64,000 nt of DNA from a candidate division KSB1 bacterium (lineage in GTDB: Bacteria > Zhuqueibacterota > Zhuqueibacteria > Residuimicrobiales > Krinioviventaceae). The stretch is taken from positions 496,001 through 560,000 of the forward strand of contig JAXHMJ010000005.1 of assembly GCA_034521575.1 (NCBI GenBank), read 5' to 3'. Below the pieces are notes generated by a model. It saw only the letters and a program-made list of their open reading frames with translations, was not told the DNA's origin and made no database searches. A program made the translations under genes and the position numbers. Within the stretch, counting starts at the first letter, position 1, and each line of letters opens with the position of its first letter. Positions 28,764 through 38,795 of this stretch are shown here, one piece after another.

Positions 28764-30620
28764 TTAAAAAAATCCTTTGCTTTCAAACTCTCTCAGCGAG
28801 TTTCTTTCAATTATTTTTGGAATTGCATATATTTTTATTGTATCAGCATCTAATCCTGGGAAAGATACTATAATGGTAATGACACCCGGTGTACCATCAG
28901 ACCTGACCATATTCAATACAGGCGCAGTCATATACCAACACCCACTATCAGCATTCTTTTTATGAATATCGGTTTCCCAATATGCAGGCCCCACAAGAGT
29001 TGCCGGCCCTTGTACTTTCCATTGAAGAGAATTGTTAAAATCCTGAACCTGAACACCTTCTTTATCGACTGCGTCTGCTGCAACAGTAACGACACTGTTC
29101 CTTGCAGCTTCAATCGTACTATGAGATACTGTCAGCCGGAGTTTTTCAGGCTTTCCGGCCATCGGTAATTTAAATTCCGCCATTTCATTTTGCTTTTTGC
29201 CTACAACCTTCAATTCGCCCGGTTCAATTAGTGTATTTTCAAAATTCACGATAAAGAAATTATTTTTGTCCGGGTATTTTGTAGCAATCTTTTTCTGGTT
29301 AACAAATAATGTAACTTTCACAATTCGAGTCAATAGCAATATTCTGTCTTGTCCCAATATATTTCCTCTGCCAAAAATGAGGATGAATAAACGCCATGGG
29401 CTTATTTGTATAATGGGCTTGCCAAAGGAAATAGATATATTTAGGAATTCTGTATACATCCATCCTTTTGGATTAATATTTTTCAACGGACAATTTTTAT
29501 AAACCCTGTCGGCCCCGTCATCACAATACATCCACATTACACCATTAGGCATATCAATCCTGCCTCTGATGCTGCCATCCTGTACAATTGCCTGGTCGTG
29601 TTGCCACACTTCATTTCCTGCATGCTGGCCGTTATCCGAATTTTCAGGATAGATAGCAGAATCAGTCCATCCCCTAACTGTTACACGCAGAAGATTCTCC
29701 ATATCCATATTTGTATGATCATGGGTTACATGATCTCCCTTACCCTCGCTAACTTTACGGGCATGAATAATCCGGGTATTGTCTTCCTCATATATCCATT
29801 TTGAACATGTTGAAACGGTTCAATTTCACCAGGATTAACAATTTTATCCAAGTGAGCCGTGCAGATTTCTTTCCCGGTTGCATCCTCTATCGTTGTTTTT
29901 AACAAGACCTTTCTTTTTCTTTTAGTGTCGTTTTTGATCCATGTCTTAACATCAACAACAGCACTGTCTTGATTAACAACAGGAGTAGTTACAAATGTGC
30001 CGCCTTCGTGTTTGTAAGAACCCTGAAAAGGAATATATACCGGATTTTTAACCACAATGCGCACATTTCTGTAGATACCGCCCGAGTGTGTCTGATTTCC
30101 TGAATGCATAGGCGGAATCCTGAACTCATCATTTAGTTTGTTGCGCACTGCAACAGCGAGGACATTTTTTCCTTCCTGCTGAATAGGGTCTGATATATCA
30201 AAATAAAATGAATTAAAACCGCCTTTATGGTCTCCAAGGTATTTTCCATTCAGGTAAACTTTACAGTACTTTATTACACCCTCGAACTCAAGAAAAATCC
30301 GTTTATCTTTGACCAGGTTTTTTATTTCAAATGATTTACGGTACCAACCCCACCCATGCCACCAATAAGCGGGGTTTCCTATTCCCGACTCATCGCCGAA
30401 AAACGAGGTATTCTTTTCAGAAGCATTTAGGATAAAGGGATGTAACTGTTTTGTTGTTTCATAATTGTGCCAACTGTGTGGAATCGCAACTGCCGGCCAG
30501 GAAGAATCATTATAATCAACTGAAGCGGGGTGTTCATCCAAGGTTTCATCAGGGAAATAGTTAAAAGTCCAGTTATTATTAATCTTTTGCACTATCCTGG
30601 GGGAACGGGAGCGCATATAC
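28764..30620 (-). pseudogene. glycoside hydrolase family 2 (beta-galactosidase-like) remnant with internal deletion
   Basis: On the minus strand, 30620 to about 29800 encodes the N-terminal sugar-binding and immunoglobulin-like domains of a GH2 enzyme (INNNWTFNYFPDE, IPHSWHNYETT, GWYRKSFEI, YLNGKYLGDHKGGFNSFYFDIS, TSHGGIYR-like HSGGIYRNVRI). Then the frame breaks, and the text resumes at about 29775 with RIIHARKVSEGKGDHVTHDH and later GVMWMYCDDGADRVYKNCP, which belongs near the end of the protein. Roughly 300 residues of the catalytic barrel are missing, and more frame changes occur near 29300-29450. The gene cannot make an active enzyme. Family known; the decay is seen directly. Confidence 0.75.
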
Positions 30621-30690
30621 TCGGTTGTAAATTCTCTGTTTATTTCAGGGCCACCTGCACTATGCCAGGGTTTAAGTTCCTGTATCATTA

Positions 30691-31068
30691 CAGATGAATA
30701 AACAGTATTGGCAGAGCTTTTGGAATTTCCGTGCCCGTTGGTTATTACCATACCCGGCACGAGTCCTCTAATTTTTTTGGGCCGGTATAAAAGTGCTGTC
30801 ACTTTTGAGCCCGGTTCACTTGTGTAAATCCATCTCTCAATAACGAGTCCTTTATGTTCAAAACTACCTCTGAACTCAGGATCAAGATCGCACCGGTCAA
30901 AGGGAATCCCCATCATCTTTAACAGTTCAGTACGACGTTTTTTTTCTGAAATGAGTCAGAGTTGGCATTTACACTAAAGTTGGTTCCGTTTAAATGATAT
31001 TCCCGGATGGCAACTCCGGGATAGAAAAAACCGAGTAAAATAATGATTAATAACAGTATAAATTTCAT
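30691..31068 (-). pseudogene. N-terminal fragment of a secreted acetyl-xylan-esterase-like hydrolase, fused to GH2 remnant
   Basis: ATG at 31068 opens a signal peptide (ILLLIIILLGFFYPGVA). At a run of eight T near 30940 the frame changes into RTELLKMMGIPFDRCDLDPE, then SEPGSKVTALLYRPK and PGMVITNGHGNSKSSA, which fits the start of alpha/beta-hydrolases related to acetyl xylan esterase. After about residue 115 the text passes without a stop into the GH2 part, with no catalytic Ser/His of the hydrolase. This is a chimeric leftover, probably from a deletion between two neighbouring genes of a polysaccharide-use locus. Confidence 0.6.
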
Positions 31069-31219
31069 GGGAATATACCACAGCAACTTAAATTCAATAG
31101 ATAATTACTCTTTTCAAATTTCTGAATATAATAAATTACGATTCAGATCTAACAAAATCACACAAAATACAGAATAGAACATTGATTTTTCTGTGGAGGT
31201 ATTGGTATTCCGTCTATAT

Positions 31220-32296
31220 CTACTTTTCATCATTTTCATCAGACAAAACATCATAAAGGGCAAGGGCCAAATTACGGCCCGACTCCATCAGACGTTCCCT
31301 TGTCCAGCCTCCGGGTTCATACACATAAGGATTAGTAACATAAAGTCCGTCTTCACTAAATGCATATGAAGATAGTTTTCCTGGATGGCCACTTGCAACA
31401 TTGACCTTATATCCGCTTTCGGGCCCACACCGTATAACATCAGGTTCACGTTTCATCAGAGCCTCTGCATATTTATTAGTTCGCGCTTTTGTGCCTGGAG
31501 TACGCCAATTACCCTTTTCTTGAGGCCCGTGCATATCCCAAAGGTAGTCAGCCTTTCCTCCAGTGTCTCTGATCATTGCACCAGTAATTATATCAATTGT
31601 TGAAAACCTTCCACTCGTATTCCAAACACGATTATGATCTTTTTCACCGGCAGAGTATAGCTCAGGATTGCCCCGCTTCCTCATATTAGTTCCGGCATTC
31701 GGATCTGGCGCTGCCTTTAAATCAATCCTATGCACGGCCTGATAACGACCTTCCGGATTAATATCCGGATAAACGTAAAATATTGCTTTTTCTCTTAGAA
31801 AAATTGCTTCTAACTGGGAACTTGCAAGAAAATTAACCATTCCTTCCAACACCCAACTACCGGTAAATTCAGTGCTGTGATTCTGTGAGGCAAGAATCAC
31901 TTTGATTTTAGGTTTTTTTGTTAGAGTATCAGTAATTTGGTAACCATACATTTTCTGTGGCGGTATTTCGGGATCATCAGGCCATTTTGGATTTTTAGGC
32001 CATCCGGGCGTTAGTCCCAAAACCATATTAGTATCACCACTGGAAGTGGGCATAACCCAGGGAAGTTTCCCAACCAGTTGGGTGTGACGTTCAACCATCT
32101 CTGCTGTATAGGCAGGTACCGGTTCATCTAAAACACGCCATGCCTCGATAACGTAATAATCGTAAACTTTCTCGTATTGATAATTAAAATAATCATCGGA
32201 AATGATCTGTGAATCATGATTATTCTGCGTATTGCAACTTGGCCCTGTTATTGCAATCATCAATCCAGCCAATAAATAATTTTTTGTTCTCATCAT
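31220..32296 (-). CDS. secreted M14-like zinc carboxypeptidase family protein
   Basis: About 358 residues from ATG 32296, which follows AAGGAATT at a good distance; a longer frame starting at 32353 is less likely. The N-terminus is hydrophobic with a cysteine after it (GPSC), so a lipoprotein or secreted protein is possible, although the lipobox is poor. M14-type zinc ligands are seen as HSTE (HxxE; SQNHSTEFTG) and, 113 residues later, the His of WDMHG. YPDINPEGR and DHNRVW between them are typical of the fold. Substrate unknown. It lies inside the A+T-rich island, intact. Confidence 0.65.
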   Translation of the reverse strand: MMRTKNYLLAGLMIAITGPSCNTQNNHDSQIISDDYFNYQYEKVYDYYVIEAWRVLDEPVPAYTAEMVERHTQLVGKLPWVMPTSSGDTNMVLGLTPGWPKNPKWPDDPEIPPQKMYGYQITDTLTKKPKIKVILASQNHSTEFTGSWVLEGMVNFLASSQLEAIFLREKAIFYVYPDINPEGRYQAVHRIDLKAAPDPNAGTNMRKRGNPELYSAGEKDHNRVWNTSGRFSTIDIITGAMIRDTGGKADYLWDMHGPQEKGNWRTPGTKARTNKYAEALMKREPDVIRCGPESGYKVNVASGHPGKLSSYAFSEDGLYVTNPYVYEPGGWTRERLMESGRNLALALYDVLSDENDEK

Positions 32297-32642
32297 AAAT
32301 AATTCCTTTATATATAATAACTTGAATATAACTAATTTCGAATCAAATTTCAAGATATATTTTTATTTTTCAGGTCTGCCCGAAATAAAAAATGGGGCTG
32401 TATCAAAACCCCGGAAACCGGGTCAAATTTCAGAAATATCTACAGTGAAAACAATAAAAAAATCGTTTCTTCTCAGGACAAAACAATGGGTTTTCTTTCT
32501 CACCATAAGAAAAATTCTCACGTCTGAACTGATTTTCTTTTGCTTTGTGTTTTCGTAATGCAATGTATTAAACTTAAAATTCATCACGAGTTTCCGGCTC
32601 GTGATGCCTGCCAAATGACAATCAGACCATGCGTATGCAATA

Positions 32643-32815
32643 GCAATGCTCTGCATTGCACAACGTTTGAACAAAAGCACTCGATCCATAAAAACTGGCG
32701 CAGTAATGTCAAGGTGCAGAGACCGGTACGCAATGTGATATATTCCGCCTCCTCTCCCACTTGATTCACACGCATACCAGCATGCATTTCATTTGGGGGC
32801 GATGCAGAGCATTGC
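32643..32815. repeat. pair of inverted REP-like palindromes
   Basis: GCAATGC-TCT-GCATTGC at 32643-32659 and GCGATGC-AGA-GCATTGC at 32799-32815 are each hairpins and are also inverted copies of one another, 140 bases apart. The DNA between has no gene. They could be ends of a small non-autonomous element or two REP sequences. Confidence 0.45.
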
Positions 32816-33783
32816 AGGCTGAATTGTGGCGTATGGCAAGAAGGACAGCCATCCCCGGCCGGAGGCCGGGGACGAGATTAGTAATCACAGGTATCCCGAA
32901 AATTTCCCCTCCTTTTTCAAGGAGGGGATGTTCGTCAGATGCGGACGCAGTCCGGCAGCTGGCGAACCGGGGTGGTCCGTGCACAACAATTCCGTATACA
33001 GCCGCGCACAGCAGAAACCCGAGACACAGAGTGACTCGACGGCATTCCTCTATAGAATGAGGCAACGAGAAACAAGACGGCTGTGTGCGCCCCCGGTCAA
33101 AGCAGACAACTACACAGGCCATTCGAGAGCGGCAAAAGCAGCCAATATCGGGCGCTCCGGCACAGGGCCGACGATCTCGACGGTCTACATCGACCGTCGT
33201 CCGGTATCCGGAAACCAGATGATCGCAGCACAGTCCCAGCCCTGAAAGAGTGAGATCAACCATCCTGAGCGCAATTCCCAAATAAAGAACACAGACGACC
33301 AAAATCCAAGACCTGCATCGTGCTATACCGCAAATTCGCAATCATCCCCGCCCCGAGGCCGAGAATAAGTTAAATGCAGGTCGACCAGGTTGGTCGACCG
33401 GCGAAACCGGACTCGTTGTTTCGGAAAACCGTATTTCCTCCAGTCAGATTCAGGTCAGCTATGAGCGCACTCGATTAATGCAAACCAATACACAGGCCAG
33501 CCTGAGTGCAACCCGGTCAATATCATACGCTCCGGCGCAAGGCCGACGAACTCGACGGCATTCCCCCATAGAATGAGGCAACGAGAAACAAGACGGCTGT
33601 GTGCGCCCCCGGTCAAAGCAGACAACTACACAGGCCATTCGAGAGCGGCAAAAGTAGCCAATCTCGGGCGCGCCGGCGCAGGGCCGACGAACTCGACGGC
33701 CTACATCACCGGTCAAACTGGTCGATGGAATGAACACCCGAAAACGTCTATGTATAAAGGTTTGCCAGGTCTATGTATAGTGT

Positions 33784-33813
33784 GTTTCAATCCCACATGG
33801 GTTCAATCAAAAC
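33784..33813 (+). repeat. solitary CRISPR-repeat-like 30-mer, copy 2
   Basis: Starts GTTTCAATCCCACATGGG and ends TTCAATCAAAAC. It is followed at once by ACGATTGAA, an inverted copy of its own TTCAAT core. Only one unit per larger repeat. Confidence 0.5.
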
Positions 33814-34202
33814 ACGATTGAATCTCAGGCATCCCGAAAATTTCCCCTCCTTTTTCAAGGAGGGGATGTTCGTCAGATGCGGACGCAGTCCGGCAGCTGG
33901 CGGACTGGGTGGTCCGCGACAACAATTCTTATACAGCCGCGCACAGCAGAAACCCGAGAGCACAGAGTGACTCGACGGCATTCCTCGTATAAATGAGGGA
34001 ACGAGAAGCAAGACGGCTGTGTGCGCCCCCGGTCAAAGCAGACAACTACACAGGCCATTCGAGAGCGGCAAAAGCAGCCAATATCGGGCGCTCCGGCACA
34101 GGGCCGACGATCTCGACGGTCTACATTCACCGACCAAGCTGATCGATGGAATGAACACCCGAAAACGTCTACGTATAAAGGATTGACAGGTCTACGTATA
34201 CT

Positions 34203-34232
34203 TTTTCAATCCCACATGGGTTTGATCAAAAC
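34203..34232 (+). repeat. solitary CRISPR-repeat-like 30-mer, copy 3
   Basis: Same element with the first G replaced by T and a GTTTGAT variant in the second half; ends CAAAAC. It stands 419 bases from copy 2, which is the period of the larger unit. Confidence 0.45.
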
Positions 34233-34680
34233 ACGACTGAATCTCAGATATCCCGAAAATTTCCCCTCCTTTTTCAAGGAAGGGATGTTCGTCAGATGCG
34301 GACGCAGTCCGGCAGCTGGCGAACCGGGGTGGTCCGTGCACAACAATTCCGTATACAGCCGCGCACAGCAGAAACCCGAGACACAGAGTATCTCGACGGC
34401 ATTCCTCCATAAAACGAGGCAACGAGAAGCAAGGCGGCTGTGTGCACACCCGGTCAAAGCAGACAACTACACAGGCCATTCGAGAGCGGCAAAAGCAGCC
34501 AATATCGGGCGCTCCGGCGCAAGGCCGACGAACTCGACGGCCTACATCTCCGGTCCCCTGCCGCTATCTACAGGTCTCAGCGCGCCCTGAGACCGCCTGT
34601 TCAGGGCAGAAATCGAACACCCGTCTAATTCCGGGGCTGCCGGCTGATCAAAAAAGCTGTCCGCATTTACAGAAAAATCC

Positions 34681-34709
34681 TTGACTTTTTCTGTAAAAAG
34701 TGTTAGATA
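34681..34709 (+). promoter_or_regulatory. candidate sigma-70-type promoter for putA
   Basis: TTGACT (34681-34686), a 17-base spacer and TAGATA (34704-34709, or GATAAT two bases later) lie upstream of putA, about 250 bases from its start. A similar TTGACTTTTCTG string precedes the BMC regulator at 12825. The match is fair, not strong. Confidence 0.35.
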
Positions 34710-34955
34710 ATGATAACTCATTCATTCTAATTTAAAGGCATTTTCGAATGGGGATTGTTTTCATATTATTTCAAACCGTTCTACTGATCCTACCCGAAAC
34801 GATTCTTATAATACGCTTCCGGCCCGGACCCGTCTCTGCTTTTCGGTCACCCCGAGCCGCCTGCATGGTTTGAACGTTTCGCAACATGTATCCCTATTAA
34901 AAAATCCACTGGACATACCAGGCATGACTCTACAAATCAAAGGAGGAATAATTAG

Positions 34956-37900
34956 ATGAGACCTCAGGAAAACATCCTCCAGGACGCCATTTCCCTGGCT
35001 GAAGCATGGCAAAAACGCGCAGATGCAGTAATGACTCGCAAGGAAAACAAGATTCAGGAACAGATGCAAAAAATGCTGACTCACCCCACGGACAAGATCG
35101 TGATGACCAAAATGATCGACCAGAGCTTCCGGTCGCATGATCACAAGCGGGTCGCCCATCAGCTCAATCATGTCCTGGAAAAATACGGCGTACCTGAATT
35201 TTTCTCCAGACAGAACAAATGCTCATGCAGTTGTATCTCAAAGTGGGACGCCATTTTCCGCATATCGCGGTTCCCAAAGTCGTGGAGCGCATTCGGTCGG
35301 ACAGCGCGCGTTCGGTGATCCCGGCAGAACCGCATATTTTTAATGCCCATTTGAAAAAACGCCGAAAAGCCGGTGTGCGCATGAATATCAACCATCTCGG
35401 CGAGGCGGTGCTGGGAGAAGAAGAGTTGCTTGACCGTTTAAAGACCTACCTTGAAGACCTGAAACGGCCGGACATTGAATATATCTCGGTGAAAATTTCC
35501 ACCATTTATTCGCAGATCAGTTCACTGGCCTTTGAACACACCACGGAAATCCTGATCGACCGTCTCACCCAGTTGTTCCGCGCGGCCCGGGATCATGAAT
35601 TTGTACGACCGGACGGCAGCCGCGGCTCCAAATTTGTCAATCTGGATATGGAAGAATACCGGGATATGGAAATCACCAAAGAAGCGTTTATACGAACCCT
35701 GAACATGGATGAATTCAAGACGCATGCGGCCGGTATTGTGCTGCAGGCGTATATCCCGGATTCCTATCCCATGCAGAAAGAGATCACGGACTGGGCGAAA
35801 GCGCGGGTCGCAAACGGCGGCGCACCCATCAAACTGCGCATTGTCAAGGGCGCCAATATGGAAATGGAACTGGTCGAATCCTCGATCAAAAACTGGCCGC
35901 TGGCTCCGTATGACAACAAGCTAAAAGTGGACGCCAACTATCGGCGCATGGTGCAATATGGCATGCAGCCGGAGAATATTGAAGCGGTGCACCTGGGCAT
36001 CGCCTCGCACAATCTGTTTGAACTGGCGTACGCCTATGTGCTGGCCCAGCAGAACAAAGTGACCCAATATTTCAGTTTTGAGATGCTGGAAGGTATGGCC
36101 GATCATGTGCGGCGCGCCATTCAGGAAACCGATGAGGAAATGGTGCTGTACGCGCCGGTTTCGACCAAGGAACAGTTTATCAGCGCCATCGCTTATCTGG
36201 TGCGCCGGCTGGACGAGAACACCGGTGAAGAAAATTTCCTGCGTTATTCTCCCAATCTCAAGGTCGATTCTGAAGAATGGGCCTATCTCAAGCAGCAGTT
36301 TATTGATTCCTGCGAGCATATGGACCATGTCGGCGACAAGCCGAACCGCATCCAAAACCGGATAACGGAAACATTCCCGGACAAAATGGGTCCCCGGGTC
36401 ACCGGTGAATTTTACAATGAACCGGACACCGACTGGTCGCTGCCCGGCAACCGCAAGTGGGCTGACAATATCCGTAAAACATGGATGAAAAGCGCGGATA
36501 CCGAGCCTGTCGAGATCCCCCTGGTGATTAACGGCAAAGAGATCAACAAAAAGCGGGAAACCCGCGACTGCATCGATCCGTCACAGTTTCATGCTAAAGT
36601 CCGGACCGCTGTGTACAACATGGCCAATGAAGATGACCTGGAAAAAGCCGTGCAAACCGCCAAAAAAGACCCGGATGGCTGGCGGGACAAAACGGCAAGG
36701 GAACGGCACGAGATACTGTCCCGGGTTGCCATGGAGCTTCGCACTGCGCGCGGTGATCTGATCGGGTCGGCGGCGGCCAATACCGGCAAGGTGTTCACCG
36801 AATCCGATCCCGAAGTGTCTGAAGCCATTGACTTTGTCGAGTTTTACGGCTTTGAGGCAAGCCATTATAATGACATTGAAAACCTAAGCTGCAGCGGCAA
36901 AGGCGTGGGTCTGGTGATTTCGCCCTGGAATTTTCCCATTGCCATTCCCTGCGGCGGGGTTGTGGCCAGTCTGGCCGCCGGCAACACCGTTATTTTCAAG
37001 CCGGCTTCGGATGCAGTGCTGACCGCGTATATCCTCTGCCAGTGCTTCTGGCGGGCAGGTGTTTCGCAAAAGACACTGCAGTTTGTGCCCTGTGCGGGTT
37101 CCAAGGTCGGAGACAAACTCACCGCGCATCCGGATGTGGATTATATCATATTGACCGGCGGCACCGATACGGGTATGCGCATTCTGAAAAATCGGCCTGA
37201 TGTGTTCCTGGCTGCCGAGACCGGCGGCAAAAACGCCACCATTGTCACGGCCATGTCGGACCGCGATCAGGCGGTGAAAAACATTATTCACTCGGCCTAC
37301 AGCAACTGCGGACAGAAATGTTCGGCCACGTCCATGGTCATTCTGGAAAAAGAGGTGTACGAGGATGAAAAATTCAAAAAACAGCTGGTGGATGCCGCCA
37401 AAAGCTACAGCGCCGGTTCCGCCTGGGAATTCCACAACAAAATGGGGACGTTGATCCATCCTCCCAAGGGCGATCTGGAAAATGCCGTTTCCAAGCTCGA
37501 GCCCGGTGAATCCTGGGCGCTGAAACCGGAAATGGTGGATGACAATCCCTATATCTGGACTCCCGGTATCAAGTACGGCGTCAAGCCCGGCAGTTATACC
37601 TGCATGACTGAATTTTTCGGACCGGTGATCGGTGTGGTGTGCGCGGAAAACCTGGATCACGCCATAGAAATCGTGAATTCCACCGGTTACGGATTGACCT
37701 CGGGTCTGGAAAGCCTGGACCAGCGCGAACAGGAAAAATGGAAACAAGGCATCAAAGCCGGCAACTTGTACATTAATCGGGGTACCACCGGCGCCGTAGT
37801 CCTGCGCCAGCCGTTCGGCGGTATGGGCAAATCCGCCCTGGGCGCGGGTATCAAAGCCGGAAGTCCGAGTTATGTGGCTCAGTTTATGAATTTCACGGAC

Positions 37901-38596
37901 ACCGACATGCCGCCGGCGGGTCCCATCGATAAGGATCATCCGCTTTTGAAAGAGGCGCATCACTGGAAACAGGAACTGGACTGGAACATGATGTCCGATC
38001 TCGAACCTGATCTGCGCAAGACCATCCGGGCCATAAAAAGCTATATTTATCATTTTGAGCTTGAATTTGGCCGCGAAAACGATTACTTTCATTTGCGCGG
38101 CCAGGACAATATACTGCGCTATCTTCCGCTCGGCAAGGTCCTGGTTCGTGTGCATAAAAAAGACAGTCTGTTCGAGGTTCTGGCGCGCATTGCAGCCGTG
38201 CATATTACCGGCAATGAACTGATTGTGAGCCTCCCCCCTGACACACAAAGTACAGCCATTGACTTTATTCAGGGCGAGGAAGGCAAACGCATTCTTCAGG
38301 GCACAGATACTCGTCTTATCACACGGATGAACAGGTGATAAACATGATGCCGAGCCTGAAGCGTATCCGCTATGCCGCACAATGACCGGGTGCCGCAGCC
38401 GGTTTTCAAAGCGGCGGCAGAGACCGGTTTTTATATCGCGCGCACGCCGGTCATGATGGAAGGGCGGATTGAACTGCTGCAGTATTTCCAGCAGCAGGCG
38501 GTTTGCAACACTTATCACCGCTACGGCAATCTGGGCGAGCGGACACATTTACCATTAAAACCCAGAATGGACGCAAGCTGTACAGAGAACATTTAA
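34956..38596 (+). CDS. putA: bifunctional proline dehydrogenase / delta-1-pyrroline-5-carboxylate dehydrogenase (PutA-like), frameshifted
   Basis: PutA oxidises proline to glutamate in two steps. The joined protein has about 1210 residues. The FAD proline dehydrogenase part spans roughly residues 90-400 (FNAHLKKRRKAGVRMNINHLGE, IVKGANMEME, YGMQPENIEAVHLGIASHN). The P5C dehydrogenase part follows (SPWNFPIAIPCGG, AAETGGKNATIV, catalytic Cys in SNCGQKCSATS, FGGMGKS). It lacks the DNA-binding domain of the E. coli protein. AAAGGAGG precedes ATG 34956. The frame changes near 35212, near 38326 (after LITR) and near 38378; the last part, MMPSLKRIRYAA and VPQPVFKAAAETGFYIAR, belongs to the C-terminus, so the gene ends near 38596. 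Indel errors are likely. Confidence 0.92.
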
Positions 38597-38611
38597 GACG
38601 GTCCATAACAC

Positions 38612-38643
38612 TCCTGCACAGTATTCGCGAATACTGTGCAGGA
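38612..38643 (+). terminator. 32-base perfect palindrome after putA
   Basis: TCCTGCACAGTATTCG is followed at once by its exact reverse complement, giving a 14-bp stem with a four-base loop 16 bases after the putA end. There is no T run, so it may be a terminator, an mRNA-stabilising hairpin or a protein site. Confidence 0.5.
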
Positions 38644-38748
38644 TGATAGATCACCGGGAATAAAGGTCCCCTTTAAACAAGCACCAAATCGCCTACACAT
38701 CAACCGTTCGCAGGTATTTTTCGTCAGGCGAAAACCAATAACAACAGC

Positions 38749-38775
38749 CTGAACCGGTTTAGTAAACCGGTTCAG
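38749..38775 (+). promoter_or_regulatory. operator-like double AACCGGTT palindrome before the GH30 gene
   Basis: CTGAACCGGTTTA-G-TAAACCGGTTCAG is a perfect inverted repeat that ends about 10 bases before the AAGGAG ribosome binding site of the GH30 gene. Each arm holds the palindrome AACCGGTT, 13 bases apart, a core used by LacI-family sugar regulators. As it sits in the leader, it could act as an operator or as an RNA hairpin. Confidence 0.45.
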
Positions 38776-38795
38776 ACAAACAAAGGAGAGTCAAG

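Larger units (their letters stand above)
32885..34545. repeat. mosaic repeat array B (about 420-bp unit plus hybrid units)
   Basis: The second unit type starts (mark GGTCAAAGCAGAC) at 33095, 33611, 34031 and 34452, with periods of 516, 420 and 421 bases. It contains the block ATCCCGAAAATTTCCCCTCC with a CCCCTCCTT / AAGGAGGGG hairpin (at about 32905, 33843 and 34262) and the CRISPR-like 30-mer. The copy at 33095 turns into the array A unit type after CTCGACGGTCTACAT, and that unit runs again from 33356. Direct orientation is the same as in array A. No coding frame is shared by all copies. A perfect hairpin (GGTCTCAG / CTGAGACC) follows at 34573-34594. Confidence 0.85.

Noticed and set aside
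26775-34232. A CRISPR array
   Set aside because: Only single repeat-like elements occur, hundreds of bases apart, with no short spacers between them and no cas genes in the window.
36884-38548. Long minus-strand frame of 554 codons opposite putA
   Set aside because: Antisense shadow of the P5C dehydrogenase part; no ribosome binding site or known motif.
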